Assembly: GCA_014607495.2 (NCBI GenBank)
Contig: CP053161.1
Coordinates: forward strand, 62,001-126,000
Reading direction: 5' to 3'
Length of the DNA stretch: 64,000 nt
Source of the DNA: Carposina sasakii
Taxonomy: Eukaryota; Arthropoda; Insecta; Lepidoptera; Carposinidae
The translations under genes and the position numbers were made by a program. Positions 45,886 through 58,434 of the stretch are shown piece by piece. Each line of letters opens with the position of its first letter. Within the stretch, counting starts at the first letter, position 1. The notes under the pieces were generated by a model that was given only the letters and a program-made list of their open reading frames with translations, searched no databases and had not been told where the DNA came from.

Positions 45886-46817
45886 TAACGAAATTGAAGA
45901 CTTTTCGTCGCAATTGTCCACATTAAAAATACAGATAGTAGTTAACCAATTCAAAAATTCGTTAGGTCAACTGATCCCATGGTCCATAATACTCTGGATA
46001 AAACAAAACCCCAAGACAAGTTGAATCAAGTTCATAAATGAACCTTAAAGTCTCCAACCAATTTTGATAATTTGTCATGTAATCTAAGACATACTTAAAT
46101 CTTAAAAGTATTAAAACTAGAGTAAAAACATCGTAATATGTATGTATGTATGTATGTAGAAAACGCATTTTATCATTGCATTTCATAAAATCACCTAAAG
46201 GCAGTCAAGAAACGTGCCTGTCTATTTATTAGAAACAGTAAGTAACCTACTCAGCTCAGAACACCTCAAGGTTGGTAAACTGGGCCAAACGCACAGCATA
46301 CCTACTGACTCGAGTACTACACGACCAGAGAATCTTTGTACTAGAACTCGACATTGTGAAGGGCAATGGAATAAATTTATTATGTTGATGCGAAGAGACT
46401 GTGAAGTTGTACACATATCATAGAATAATTTTAGTACCTACTGCGCCAGGATCCTAAAAATTTTCACCTAAGAAAAAACGAGACGGGATATGTTCTACCT
46501 GGTAATTATTTATGCCATAAATTCATGAGGATCGGAGTGGTGACGAGTTGGGGCTGGACCAAAACAGTGCGCGAGTCTTGACACTAGCCTACGTCATCTC
46601 TGTCATTTCTTAGAAAGTACCTACAACGGAATTGTTACGCAACATCAGATTCAGGCAACATGTAAGCCTGTGTTCTTGTGCAACAGTGGTTTTTAAAGGA
46701 TTAAAAGTCGCGCCGATTTCACGCCGAAAAGCAAATCGGCGGCGGCGGCGTGAAAAAAACGAAGCTGCTGCCGAAAATAATTTTAAAATAATACACAACC
46801 AACCGGTACACCCAGAT
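45886..46817. other. No gene seen
   Basis: Contains a short (TATG)n run at 46138-46157. No exon or RNA gene was recognised. Confidence 0.4.
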
Positions 46818-47282
46818 CAGGGATTCCCAAACTTTTTTTTTCATAGACCCCTTTTAAAAGTTAACTGGTTCAGCATCGGTAGCATGGCAAAAACGCGACG
46901 CGGGTTTTTTTTTATCAACGGCTCGCGTGTTTCCAAATCGTGGAAGTGGTGCTACCATTGCGAAAGTAAAATGAACTTTATTACGTTCATCATTGAATCG
47001 GTAATTGAATTGATATACAGTCACACGAAACGTCAAATTAGCGATAAGATCCCACGTGAACGCCATGCTCGCAACCGCGGTTTTATATCGCGCGCGGCGC
47101 GACGCGTATTTCAATGTCAACTTGAAGTGTGAAACGTCATTTTGTCATGTAGACATGCGACATACGTGAGTCGTGGACGACATGCTACTGGTGCTGATGG
47201 ACCCCCTACAGGCCTACACCACATACAAATTAATTGTGAACCCCCGTTTTTTCACAACGTAGACCCTCTTTGGGAACCACTG
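46818..47282. mobile_element. hAT-like non-autonomous element
   Basis: The left end CAGGGATTCCCAAACTTTTT and the right end GACCCTCTTTGGGAACCACTG (read as CAGTGGTTCCCAAAG on the other strand) are typical hAT termini. Flanks ACCCAGAT and CCCTAGAT are an imperfect 8-bp target duplication (6 of 8). It overlaps a 166-codon open frame that has no transposase similarity and reads through one element end. Confidence 0.72.
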
Positions 47283-47379
47283 CCCTAGATGCTGCCGAGA
47301 TCGTTTATCGCTATAATTAGGACGGAGAAAGTTTTCATATTTTACAGGATTGCTGCTAATGATCATACAGAGTTATTTT

Positions 47380-47492
47380 TAGTCGTCAACATTCCCGAAA
47401 ACTACGGAATCTCCTCATCATCACAATCATTTTTCTCCATGGAAGCATACCTGGGAAGTGTCTGGTTTCCAAAATATTAGGGTCCAAAGTTA
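47380..47492 (-). mobile_element. CAGGGTG-type MITE fragment
   Basis: Antisense internal piece of the 43201-43586 family: CATTCCCGAAAACTACGGAA through GGTTTCCAAAATATTAGGGT. Confidence 0.75.
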
Positions 47493-48910
47493 CATTGTAT
47501 GTATTGTATGTTTCACATAGCCACAAAGCACATTATTTATGTACTATATGTATTATACATATACCGATTATCGCGTCATCATCGGACCGATGATGGTTTA
47601 CCACGACTAGTGAATGAGTAATGAGAGCGAAAGTCAATACAATACGAAACAGCTGACGTTATATCTAAGCTCAGAAAAGGCACCTCATTGACCTGTAGTA
47701 TACCTATAAGTAAAGAATTTGGCCAAGTAGATTCGAATATCCGCTGGCGTACTAGGTACCTCTTCAAATAGGGAGAAGTTGTGTAAGGAAGCAGCCGCCT
47801 GCGCACATTTCTTGCAGGAATGAAAGTAAAAATTGCCTTAATCACCTTCAGAACCAGATACATTACATAACGATAAAAAAATACCATTCGTATGGTGATT
47901 TTGATTTCATTTCTGAACCCATGACACAAAAACGCACAAAAAGCACACGAAGACTGAGTACGAAAGCCATCTTCCTCACGCTTCCCGCCAAATATTACGC
48001 GCCATCCCACGAAGCAGCGCGGGGTTCAGTCAGTTCAGTGGGTCAATGAACGCGAGGCGCAGCGGACCTGTCGAACCGAACATGGCCACCGACCTTGCCG
48101 CACTGGACAAGCGAGAGCGATAACATCGGGATGTGATAATGATGTAAATAGCTAGATTTCGTTATCTTACGGTTTGCTTTCATTTTATTGCAGAATAGTA
48201 ACAGGTAGATGTTGATAACGATAACAAGATAAATAAAGTAGTTTATGTAACTAAACAACTTGCTTCTCTTTGATATCCGTTTTAGTGCAGACATTCACAA
48301 TGGGTCCTTGAAGGCTAAAATTTAAGACTGTCTCTATCTTGATCAAGTAATAAAGACAACATAAAATTTATTTATCCTGGATTAGTTAGATCTAGGTATT
48401 TATTAGTAGTATCTGCCTGCTTAAAATCTGCCCTTAAGTATAGAAACGACAGTTTAGTCAAAATAAGTAATTAACACTTAGGTGTACTTACCTACCTACT
48501 AAATTATGTACTGTTGCTACTCGTTGATACGTAACATACATAGGTACTTAAATGCTTTCGAGTTCTTTTGACAAGTGGATGTGTGCCTTTTTACCCGACT
48601 GCGCGACGCAAAGGTGTGGTAATGTGTTTAACAGCCTATGTATGTAAGTATGTATGCACGTATGTTTGTATGTTCCTTTGAAGCACTATACAGACCAAAC
48701 GCCTGGGCCGATTGTTATGATTCATACGTCAATCGACTCCTCTTAGTCCGGCGAGTGTCACTAAAGACAACGTTAGTGAAAATAATAAAAAAAACATAAT
48801 TAAAGAAATCCAAAAACCCAACTGCGTAAAAAAGAACCAAACTATTTAATAATAAAAAAACTGAAAAGATAAAAACAAGCACTTAGATGTCCGACGGTCT
48901 AGAATTCTAT
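47493..48910. other. No supported gene; GC-richer patch near 47.9-48.1 kb
   Basis: A 143-codon minus-strand frame (47579-48010) spans most of this but matches nothing known to me. 47960-48120 is GC-richer, with TTCAGTCAGTTCAGTGGG resembling initiator-type sequence. A promoter is possible but unsupported. Confidence 0.3.
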
Positions 48911-49128
48911 AAGTAATATTATTAATTATTATGGAATTAATACTATTGGAAAAAATAAAATATTTTCTAATGATGCAAGTAATATAAAAACTGAACAGTC
49001 GGGATCCTTTATCCAACAGTCGAGCTAATATTTCAATGGATCCTGGCTGTTCAATTGTTATGTTACATCATTAGAAAATATTTTTTTTTTCAATGGTATT
49101 AATTCCATAATAATTAATAATATTACTT
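48911..49128. mobile_element. Foldback element with about 95-bp arms
   Basis: AAGTAATATTATTAATTATT on the left returns inverted on the right. The arms meet around GGGATCC / GGATCCTGG with about 30 bp between. Arm identity is high but imperfect, with small indels. Confidence 0.75.
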
Positions 49129-51366
49129 CCTTCTTAATATTGCGTCCTTCAGCCTCTCGCACGTAGGTTTCAGAAATTTACGAATTCTACGTACGCTAAA
49201 TAAAATCCCTATAGTTTCCAAATCTGCGACCTGCACATTATTGCCTAATTAATTAATCGAAATCGCTTTCGCTTATAAATCGCGCAAGGTCTCTGACTCC
49301 TAATCTCAAAATTGATACTGGAGTGGACGGACCGTGTCGGAATAACTAAGTTAGCTCTAAGTAAAAAAATACCAAATCCATTTTAGTTAATCCAAACGAC
49401 ATTACCTTGACTTTGTTATTCCAAATGTGCACAACTATGAAATAAAATCTCATTGGTGCACAAGCAATATTTACCTTCATACTTACCTCCAAATGTGACA
49501 AATGTTCGAGACATGCGTCACACATATTATACAAAACATATTATGTAGATGTAGCTAGTTAGCTGTAAAGTACAAGTAGGTGTATTTCCCAGAAATTGCG
49601 GATAGGATAGATGATCTCAACAAGAATATTTTATTGCAAGGAATATTTAAATATGTAGGTAGTAAAAGCCATCATGATACAAGAATATTTTCTACTCGTA
49701 TTTGTTTATGTACATCTACTAGTGACTGGTAGAATTGACGTCAAGTTGACGACAAAATATAGGTAAAACTACCAGTCGCGAGCTTTACAGTCGCCAGTTG
49801 ACGAATAAACCGAGACGAATTCGCAAGACAGTAGTTTATCACAGTAACTATTGTCTGCGATTGATATCAATTCATATGAGACGCACAATGGACTACACTA
49901 TGGAAAACAAAGCTGCCAGTATAGCTGCAGTGCGATACTTCACCAGTTACACGAGAAAGCCTCGAGAAAGAGAATAATTTCTCAGACGACGACGACGTAT
50001 CATTTCAATACCAGAGCCGAGTGAGTTTACTCAATTGGGACGAGTTTGAAACCCCTACCCGCCTCAGCTGGGGTTCATTTAGCAGACGTTTCCCCACGGG
50101 GTGGGCGTGCAAACTATAGGTAGCTAGGACATATGAGTATAGCTATACAGCAAGATATGGCACACTGGGTCCCTGAATACGTAATGACGCGTGCCCTATT
50201 TCGTCAGGCCTAGAAACGTTGAAACAAACTTTGGTAAACCTTCTCTTTTATCTAGTCGCCTACCTAGGAGATTACGCTTTTAAATACTTATTGACTAATT
50301 TTTAAATAAAACATATTGTGTGGGCTTTGAGCGCACCAAGAATTAGGAGTGAAAAAATACTTTCAATGTATCCAACGACACAGCTATGCTTTGTATTGCT
50401 AATCCCTAATATGGATCACATTTCATCAACTTCAATAAATTTCCCATCACACAAGATATTTCCATAGAGTTGAATATGATTCCTGAAATCCTAATCTTAA
50501 TTCGCTTCTGGCACATCGCCGGCCGCTGCCGCAGCACGCTCACTTCGCTCGCTCGGATCATACGTTATTTGTCATACTCTAACCTAACCTAACCAACCTA
50601 TCATAACCTAAGATAAACAATATTATTAACTACCATGTCATTCATTATTCTTTGTATGTACCCACATCTATTTTGTTTTCAATCTCATATTTAATGTAGG
50701 TAGGTATTTTAACTTTCGATGATTTGAACTACGACATTGTGAACTTGTATTATTATGACCTTAAATATTTTGAACCATTAGGTGATTTGGATATCATAAA
50801 TTTCAAATCTAGTTGTTTTGTACTTCGGGGTTTCATCATTACTAATCATTAGGTTATTAGAACCATTAGGTATTGTAATTTTAGGGGTTTTGAACATCGG
50901 GGTTTTAATTTAGATATTTTAATTTTAGGTGTTCAAATACGTACTACCCCGCTGACATCTTATGTGCCCTGTTCTAGATTGTGTGTTGTATGCGGTGATG
51001 CTCGTAAGATGAAGTTCTTAGACGCTGGCATTTTCTTTTCAAAGTCCGTGACCCAAAAAAATCACAGACTAAAGGTTACGCTTCGCGGCCTGTAGGTACT
51101 GTAAGTATCTGAACAGTTTTGTATGAAGTTTGTGTTTACTTCTGCTGTCAACGAAAAAACATCTTCAACTGCGTAAGCCTTTCTGCTGTATGTGAATATG
51201 AAATATACAATTTCTTCCTCCCTTCAATTTGGGTCCAACTTATCATAAATAATCGAATCCATCGTTCTGTTGAGCTGGATTTCATTTTAGCTGAAACGTA
51301 ATAAAATTATCTACTAATGTGTACCGTGTGTAGCTTACGTTATTATTAATGTAACTAATTATTTTT
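49129..51366. other. No supported gene
   Basis: At 49500-49560 (minus strand) a short frame reads MCDACLEHLSHLE directly before a GTAAGT, faintly like a zinc-finger exon. At 49879-49971 (plus strand) a 30-codon frame starts MRRTMDYTMENKAASIAAVR. Neither can be assigned. 50700-50940 has repeated TTAGG/TTTTAG motifs without periodicity. Confidence 0.25.
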
Positions 51367-51607
51367 ATACAGGGTGTAACAGAAGGGGTATGTTAAGCGA
51401 AAAGCTATGTAAATAGCCCAGTATAGAGAACCTATTTCCAAAATTTTAAACTCGAAATCCAGTGTTTATTTTTCAAGATTGTATGAACATTTCTGACTTG
51501 TTTAGAAATTCTCCATACTATATGGAAAAATAAACATGTGATTTCGAGTCTGAAACTTTGTGGTTAGGTTCCTTTTATATTACATACCCTTTTTGTTACA
51601 CCTGTAT
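51367..51607. mobile_element. TA-flanked MITE, second family
   Basis: The ends TATACAGGGTGTAACAGAAG and CCCTTTTTGTTACACCTGTAT form inverted repeats of about 25 bp. It is 241 bp long with no coding capacity. The terminal CAGGGTG is shared with the other MITE family, but the interior differs. Confidence 0.78.
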
Positions 51608-54544
51608 AATTAAGCAAAACGACAGTTAATAAGATTTTAATTCATGAATATTTTACAATTATCTCACTCTTGGCCGATTACTTCAAAATTATTCACAAAT
51701 AATAAACAAAGTGAGAAAATACCAACGGTAATAAAACAATTTTAATAACATTGCCAGCTTACATCCCCCATAGGTACTCTTGGGTACTCTAATCCCTTAT
51801 AATAGCTTTCCCCCTCTCCTGCATGTACTGATAATATTTCTTCATTTGAAACATTTACCTAACTGAAATAAACTGGCCGACTATTCTTAGAAACACTACC
51901 TACGTGACTACAAAAATGTGTACGCCAAAAGTATTATTTATTTTTACAAAATTACAGCATTACTTTCTTTCTAGGTTCTAGTTAGGTTGGGTTAGACAAA
52001 TAACAATAGTTATTTAAAATGTTTTAAAATTACTTAAAACTGAAGTACCTACCAAATCTTAAATATAAGAAGGCCTCAATATTCCTCTCTCTATATATTT
52101 ATTTGTAAAAAGACGACAGACCGAATGATGTAAAGTAAAACCATTACAGCCAAATGTTTCACGATTAACCCTTCAAAAATATGCTAGGCACCTTTTTATA
52201 CCTCGGTTATTAACTAAGTATGAGTTAGTAATTACTTGGAATTTTCTTTTAATGATTTTTAGCTGTTAATGAAACCAGTCCACATGACGCCATGTTGCCA
52301 GATTAAACTCGTAACCTTGCTGGCACTGACCGACCTTCGGCTGATCCATATTCAATGAGCCTCAACTTGCTGACGACTGTTTGAATAGAAAACTCGAGTA
52401 ACTACTACTGTTTCACACGTAGTATTATTGCTAAGTGATTGAGCTGCTACGGTATAATATTAGGTAGTAATAGATAGGTCGCCTGGGGCAAAAGCAACAT
52501 AAAAATGTTTTCTACTTTATTCCTCCATGAATTTAATAATTTAATCTAGAATATCTAGTAAATACTCTGCTGTAGTTATATCTTTCAATGTTCAAACTAG
52601 GGAACGGACTTTGATGCGGTGTTTTTAAAAGATAGAGTAATTTACAAGGAAGGTTTATAATGTATAACTAGGGACCCGCCCCGGCTTCGCACGGGAGTAA
52701 TGCACTCTCACGTGGGCGAAGCCGTGGGCGGCCGCTAGTAGGTAATATAAAAATAGTGTTCTGCCAACAGGGAAGAAACAAAGTAACCATAAGATCTCGC
52801 CTTACCATCTAAATGAGAAATTTCCGTGAAATACAGGGAAACAGATTCCATTTTACGCTCTCCTGTGATGTTGCCATAAAGCGGGCCTGATAAAGCCTTG
52901 TCCTATGGGAGCGGGGAAAATGGGGACGTGGCCCATAAAGAAGGGACGGGAGACACTTTGAAATATTTCCTGTTTCTCGTATCATATTTCGAAGTAGAGA
53001 AGCGAATATCTGTTTTCAGCTGCATGAGATCGATAGCCGAATTTGTTTCATCTATCATTATCGTAATTAGTGGTATCTGAATAAGCTCTGTCCTTTGTTG
53101 ACAGATAAGACGTGATAATCCTTAACGACATTTTCACTTCAATGTCAAGATAACGCTCGTGAATTAATTAAATTGTGATCCCTTAATTGATACATTAATT
53201 AAGTATATTGATGTATACCTAGCTATAAATTGGCTTGTGAATCCTATATTGTGTTATAGGTGATCTAGTTAACTTGTCACTGACCATTTACATCTGTCCC
53301 CACTATGATAAACGTGGCTGTGGAATCTCGTTCATGATTCTGCAGTTCTGGCTACCTTATTTCAGGAAAACATCCGTGTATTATGTGTTCTATAATGTTG
53401 CCAGAACGAATTAGTCGGTAGTTTATTATTAAGTTTAAATGCCGAATGTATTTGTCTAAAAACAACACAACCTACCCATAATTCCCTCGTCTATTTCCTA
53501 TAACCCACGTCAGCAACCCGTGACGGTGTCCTGTCAGCGGAATAGGGCACAGAACAGCTGTGGATGCGTGTGCGCCGCATTCCTAGCGGTCAACGCTCGT
53601 GCATCGTGCGCACCGGCCCAAGTGAGACGACCGACTTGTTTTTCATGAAAGCGAATCGTAAAACTTGCGAACGTAAATTAAATTGCAAAGAATATTACGA
53701 GCGATAAATCATCTTCATACAGCTTTGGTTTGATAGTCCTATACATGCAACAGATAGCGAATCTAAATTACGTTTCGATTACTAGCCAAAGTGGCCAAAA
53801 CTTGGCAAAACCAGCCGCCTGTAGCCTAATTTCGTGAATCATTTCGATTAATTTACCCTTGACAAAGGACTGCAGTCTTCGGCCAGACGTTAGTATTTAT
53901 TATAGTCACTTCGCGGGCTTGGGAAATAGAATATTAAAGAACAAGTCCGACCCAACGAGACTGGAATAGTAATTAGAGCGCACAATCATCTGAAAACGTT
54001 GGCTATGAAAAGGCGTGTAATAATTTAACAGAGGATTTATAAATGCTGGGATTTATACTGACAGGAGCCTTCATTCGTTTACCAAGTCTTGATAAGGTTT
54101 TAAAATTATATTTTTTTTATATTTATGTTGTTATTTAAGTTGTTACAGACAAAGGTACTATTAATCCGGGGAAGGATTAACCCAGGACATTTTATACTGG
54201 TACTGAAGAACTAGCATGGTGAGTTAAAACGGACAACAGCATTTAATATTTATTTGGTATTAAAAAATGGAATTGGAAATGCATTTCGTTAGCTCTAACT
54301 ACCTATCTAACGTTTTAATTATGCCTTATACAAATAAGGCAGGTATTGCAATGGAGAATGTGGAAATAACATTCTGAACCATTTTGTAGTAGATAGCATT
54401 GTATGACAATAAAGTACATATTAGGTAGAATTAAAAACAATAGTATACAAAATATACCATGTTATGTTATTGACCCACGTACAAATCAATAGTAAGTAAT
54501 CAATGAAATTGTATTAGGCGTTACAATTCGGAAGTTCAAACATT
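51608..54544. other. No gene seen; repeat traces
   Basis: 52670-52740 has a GC-rich GGCTTCGCACGGGAGTAA / GGCGAAGCCGTGGGCGG repeat end. 53268-53390 is a copy of the 16370-16600 family. 53510-53640 is a GC-rich patch of unknown role. Confidence 0.4.
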
Positions 54545-54911
54545 CACTATGGGTGCGCCCACCACCGGGCCCTACACCCTCCACTGACCCTCGGATCTGA
54601 TAACTCATAATTACGACAACAGGCATAATAATTAAATTATAATGATTGAGGTTCATAATAATTAGTGGTTTACTAATTTACTAATTTCTATAATCCTGAG
54701 GATGCCACGGTTGTTGGCGAAACATATGTAGATTATTTATCTAGTTTTTGATTTCGGAATGGTGCAATGTATCGTCTTGCATGCTAGGTGCTCGGGTCTG
54801 GTTTCTCATGGCGATTGTAGTTAGTGCAAGTGCCTGTTGTCGCAATTATGAGTTATCAGATCCGAGGGTCAGTGGAGGGTGTAGGGCCCGGTGGTGGGCG
54901 CACCCATAGTG
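54545..54911. mobile_element. Foldback element with 81-bp arms
   Basis: Arms 54545-54625 and 54831-54911 begin CACTATGGGTGCGCCCACCA and differ at about one position (ATTACGAC versus ATTGCGAC). The 205-nt spacer includes CCTGAGGATGCCACGGTTGT and GGCGAAACATATGT. The arms are GC-rich compared with the flanks. Confidence 0.85.
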
Positions 54912-57466
54912 TAAGTAATCAACCCTGAAGAATAAAAACAAGCTACTTATTTCAATTGTTAGTTACTATTTACCAACCTGTTGCATGGAAGAACACACAA
55001 TAAAAAGCCTTCTTAATATTTTAAAAGTTTCTACAAAACACAATTCTCAGAATTACCTATCTATTAATATAAAAAGTTCATTATTATTGCTACAAAAATG
55101 GATGCCCAAAATAGCTACCGAATGATACCGGAAAAGTTCGAAGACACAAATATTGCCGAGGCGATGCAAAATTGATTACTAGTTATCAGAATAAAATAAC
55201 CCATGCAATTATCTAGCTATCTGTGACAATAACGATATTGATGATCCTAAATTTAAAGAAACTACAACACCAATATGTAGCATTCGATGTAGTAAAACTT
55301 GAGATAGTGCTATTAACATCACTGGCTTTACAAAAGGCATACCGTATACTACACAAAATGAGACACAAATGAGATAGGTAGTTATTACGAAACAATTATT
55401 AATGTTGCAACACTACATGCTAACTGGCCTCAAATTTTTAAAGCGTTGCAACGTGACATGATTTTTTGTATCGGCCATGCATATTTTCGTGTAACACTTA
55501 GTTACAATAACTAATGCTATACCTATTATACGTATACAAATCACGCAACATAATAGAGTATTCAAAATATGTAACGGCATTTAAAGTTAAGGCAGCATAG
55601 GTAGTATTAAGGAAGGTAGTATCATAAAACAATAGTTTTCAATTATACATATACCAAATCTTAAGAATGTAGCGATGCTGCAGATAAGAAGGAAAAATAA
55701 AACTTAACGACCGAGATAAGAAAATACACTGCGATATAGGTAATGTGTTCTGTACAGTAATTTTGTTCGGTGAAATTCAAGGGCAGAGTCCGTTGTGCAA
55801 TACTATTTACATGTAATATAATATATCATAGAGTTCACTGACTTACCTATTTGTTTCTATTGATATAGTGAAAGCAGAAATGACTATTGATTATGTCATT
55901 GACATCAATGAAGAAACAGTTCTTATCACAGATACAAGTAACAGATCGATAAATAAGCGAGAAAATCGTGGAACTATAGGATCGATTCTACTTTCTAGTA
56001 ACCGTAAGTAAAAAGACGCACACAATGAGGTGGTACTTGGTAGTCGTGACGCAAAATCATAAAACGCTTTGTGTCTATAAATAAACTGTGGAAACAGGCG
56101 CAATTGGCGTGACCAACCATTATTGGTGTCAATATCAACATCAAGAACTCGCTCGATTAGTTTTGATATCGAATTTAATACAGCAGTTAGTTACAAGTAG
56201 GTATTGTACATAACTTGCAGTGCACAACACCTACTCGGTGGGTCATAATGTCGTAAACTGAATTTAAAGGTTTATCGTACGAAGAAATATTTTGCTAGTG
56301 GCAGATTTGTTATTAAAGCATTTTTCATATGCATTATAATAAGTTGATGCTTAGTAATGTGAAAACTTGACAGCTTATCTATTTAAAGATATGGAGGTCA
56401 AATGTTAACTAACAATACACAATGAATCCAAGAGTTAGCATTCCAAGTAACATTTGAGTTGTGTATAAACTAACTAAAATATCTAATTTCCAAAATTGTG
56501 TTTCGCCAATTAATGTATGTGTGCCAACCAGGCATTCAGCAATATACATATTGTATTGTGACAAGTTTTCTTTCTCTATGATTAATCCACATTTTAATCT
56601 CAATGTCATATAACGAATGATGAGGTTGATTATAATTACCTACGAACCATTTAGAGATGACGCGCAACATTACACAGTTACATCAACATTACAATTTAAA
56701 CATCTTTCCAATCCTTCATTCTTCGGTGATATAACTACATGTACCTACAAGCCACAACCTAGTATTTCTGCCCACTTGGTGTCCCACTTTATCCCTCATT
56801 TTAACTTGTGACTCATTTCTGAAATCCCTAACGCGTTAGGTTTGAAATGGGGTTGCCCGTCCGACCCTCCCCAATTTACGGGGCCGACAAACCTTCCCAT
56901 TCATCCCATTATGTAAAGTTTGAAATATCTACATACCTACAAATTTCTTTTTATTTATGTAGATATTAGTAAGTACTTATGTAAATAATAGAAAAAAAAT
57001 TATTTTATTACTCAGTACAATATTTCTTATGGTGGTTCTACGTTAGGTCCTTTATTGTTATCTACTAATAAGTTTTCATCAATATCAACCAAGAATGACC
57101 TTACATGGCTTGATTATTTATGTAAACACCGTACGTTGCTCAGAAAACCTAGTTTAGTTTGCCTTTACAAACAAGGCTATAATTAGTTCCACTTTCATTT
57201 ACTCATATTACCTAATAACAGACCCGCGATAATGATATTTAAGTATCTATTCAAACAAGGAGCTAGATGCCAAGGTGTTTTGGCTCGGGGTCAATGGCCG
57301 CGTTTACGGTTGGTAGCAGACCGAAACTAGGTGTCGCAACTAACAGCACAGTTTACAAGGCCAACTGTTTGGAGACGAGATACTCGTACCTAGTTCGCTT
57401 TATGTACTGAAGTAAATTTTGATTTCTTAACTCACTAACTAATATCTTCAAAAAAAGATCTTTATT
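54912..57466. other. No gene seen
   Basis: AT-rich; no exon, RNA gene or bounded repeat recognised. Confidence 0.35.
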
Positions 57467-57545
57467 CTGCCCTGTTCCCATTCATAGGGTCGGCGCAATA
57501 CTCGTTGTACTTTTCTTCAATTAGTTGTATTATTCGTCATCTCGT
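57467..57545 (-). pseudogene. RTE-clade LINE 3' fragment
   Basis: TGCCCTGTTCCCATTCATAG, GGTCGGCGCAATACTCG and CATCTCGTCAC match the right portion of the fragment at 2575-3005 (minus-strand C-terminal CADPK region). Short and truncated. Confidence 0.6.
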
Positions 57546-58361
57546 CACTGTGACATTAGAAATCAGAAAGGATTTTAATGAAAGTACGGAGATTGTAAAT
57601 CCCGAGGCAAGCTTACCTCCACCCTACTGAATTACAAATAAGGCTCTGCTAAAGTACAATTATTCGGGTGGTAGGTAACTGTGGCAACCCTGCCTGATGA
57701 AAAGGATGTGTGGTGGCAACAGCACTACACGCGATTACAAAGAAATTGGATGAAGGGAGGGAAGGGAACTACACCATCGCAGCGACCACAACTTTTATTT
57801 AGTTACCCACTTTTATTAGCACAGAAATAGTGTTATTTATATCGCACGTGATCTGTATTTACTTTGCATGTGTATTTAAAAAATTAGGCTAACTATATTT
57901 AACTAGACCAATATCAGGTAGATACCTTTTGAAATCTCGCACAGTTAGAGCAAGAAGAAATGAAATTTTCTCAAAGAGAATTCAGGGAATTCTAGACAGC
58001 TATATGAATGAAATATCAAAACTCTTTTAAGTTAAATAATGTTTCTACAATACTGTTTACAGTTGAAATATGTAGCAGAGTATTGTAATAGGGTCAAGGG
58101 AAAAATGAGGAAAATGTACTCATAATACTAGAAAATCTTGTGTCTGCTGAATGAATCTCATGAATCTATAAATAAAATAATACAAATTTTAAGTGCTAAC
58201 TAACCCTTTCATTGCTTATACGATAACAGAGCCAGCTTTCAATTTTTGACTTTTTCAGTGCAAAGTAGAATTCATTTACACACAAACAGGTGGGGAACTT
58301 AATAGAGAAAGTACACTACCTAGTTAGAAATAATATTAAGAAATGAAAAAAAAAAATCACC
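57546..58361. other. No gene seen
   Basis: No supported feature. Confidence 0.35.
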
Positions 58362-58434
58362 CGAGTGAGACTTGAACTTACGACCTCTCGCATACCGTGC
58401 TGCGCTCTAACCAACTGAGCTATCGGGCCATTAA
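58362..58434 (-). repeat. tRNA-Ile-like sequence, copy 2, followed by a T-run
   Basis: The minus strand reads GGCCCGATAGCTCAGTTGG (perfect box A), AGTTCAAGTCTC (box B-like) and CACTCGGGTG, then a run of T that could end RNA polymerase III transcription. Acceptor and D arms pair; the anticodon arm (CGCA..TGCG with an 8-nt loop) does not fit a working tRNA. Close in sequence to nuclear tRNA-Ile(AAU). A head-only SINE or tRNA pseudogene is most likely. Confidence 0.55.

Noticed and set aside
46632..47132. 166-codon plus-strand open frame, the longest in the window
   Set aside because: It overlaps the hAT-like element at 46818-47282 and reads through its left terminus. The translation has low-complexity Arg/Lys runs and no transposase or other family pattern.
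47579..48010. 143-codon minus-strand open frame
   Set aside because: No recognisable motifs, no splice or homology support, and basic/hydrophobic composition expected from random reading; kept only as a GC-richer patch.
50700..50940. Telomere-like TTAGG-containing stretch
   Set aside because: TTAGG occurs several times but irregularly spaced and mixed with other sequence; it is not a tandem (TTAGG)n array.
58362..58434. Functional tRNA gene
   Set aside because: The anticodon arm cannot form a standard 5-bp stem with a 7-nt loop, the first acceptor pair is a mismatch, and a near copy at 17192 shares the same defects.
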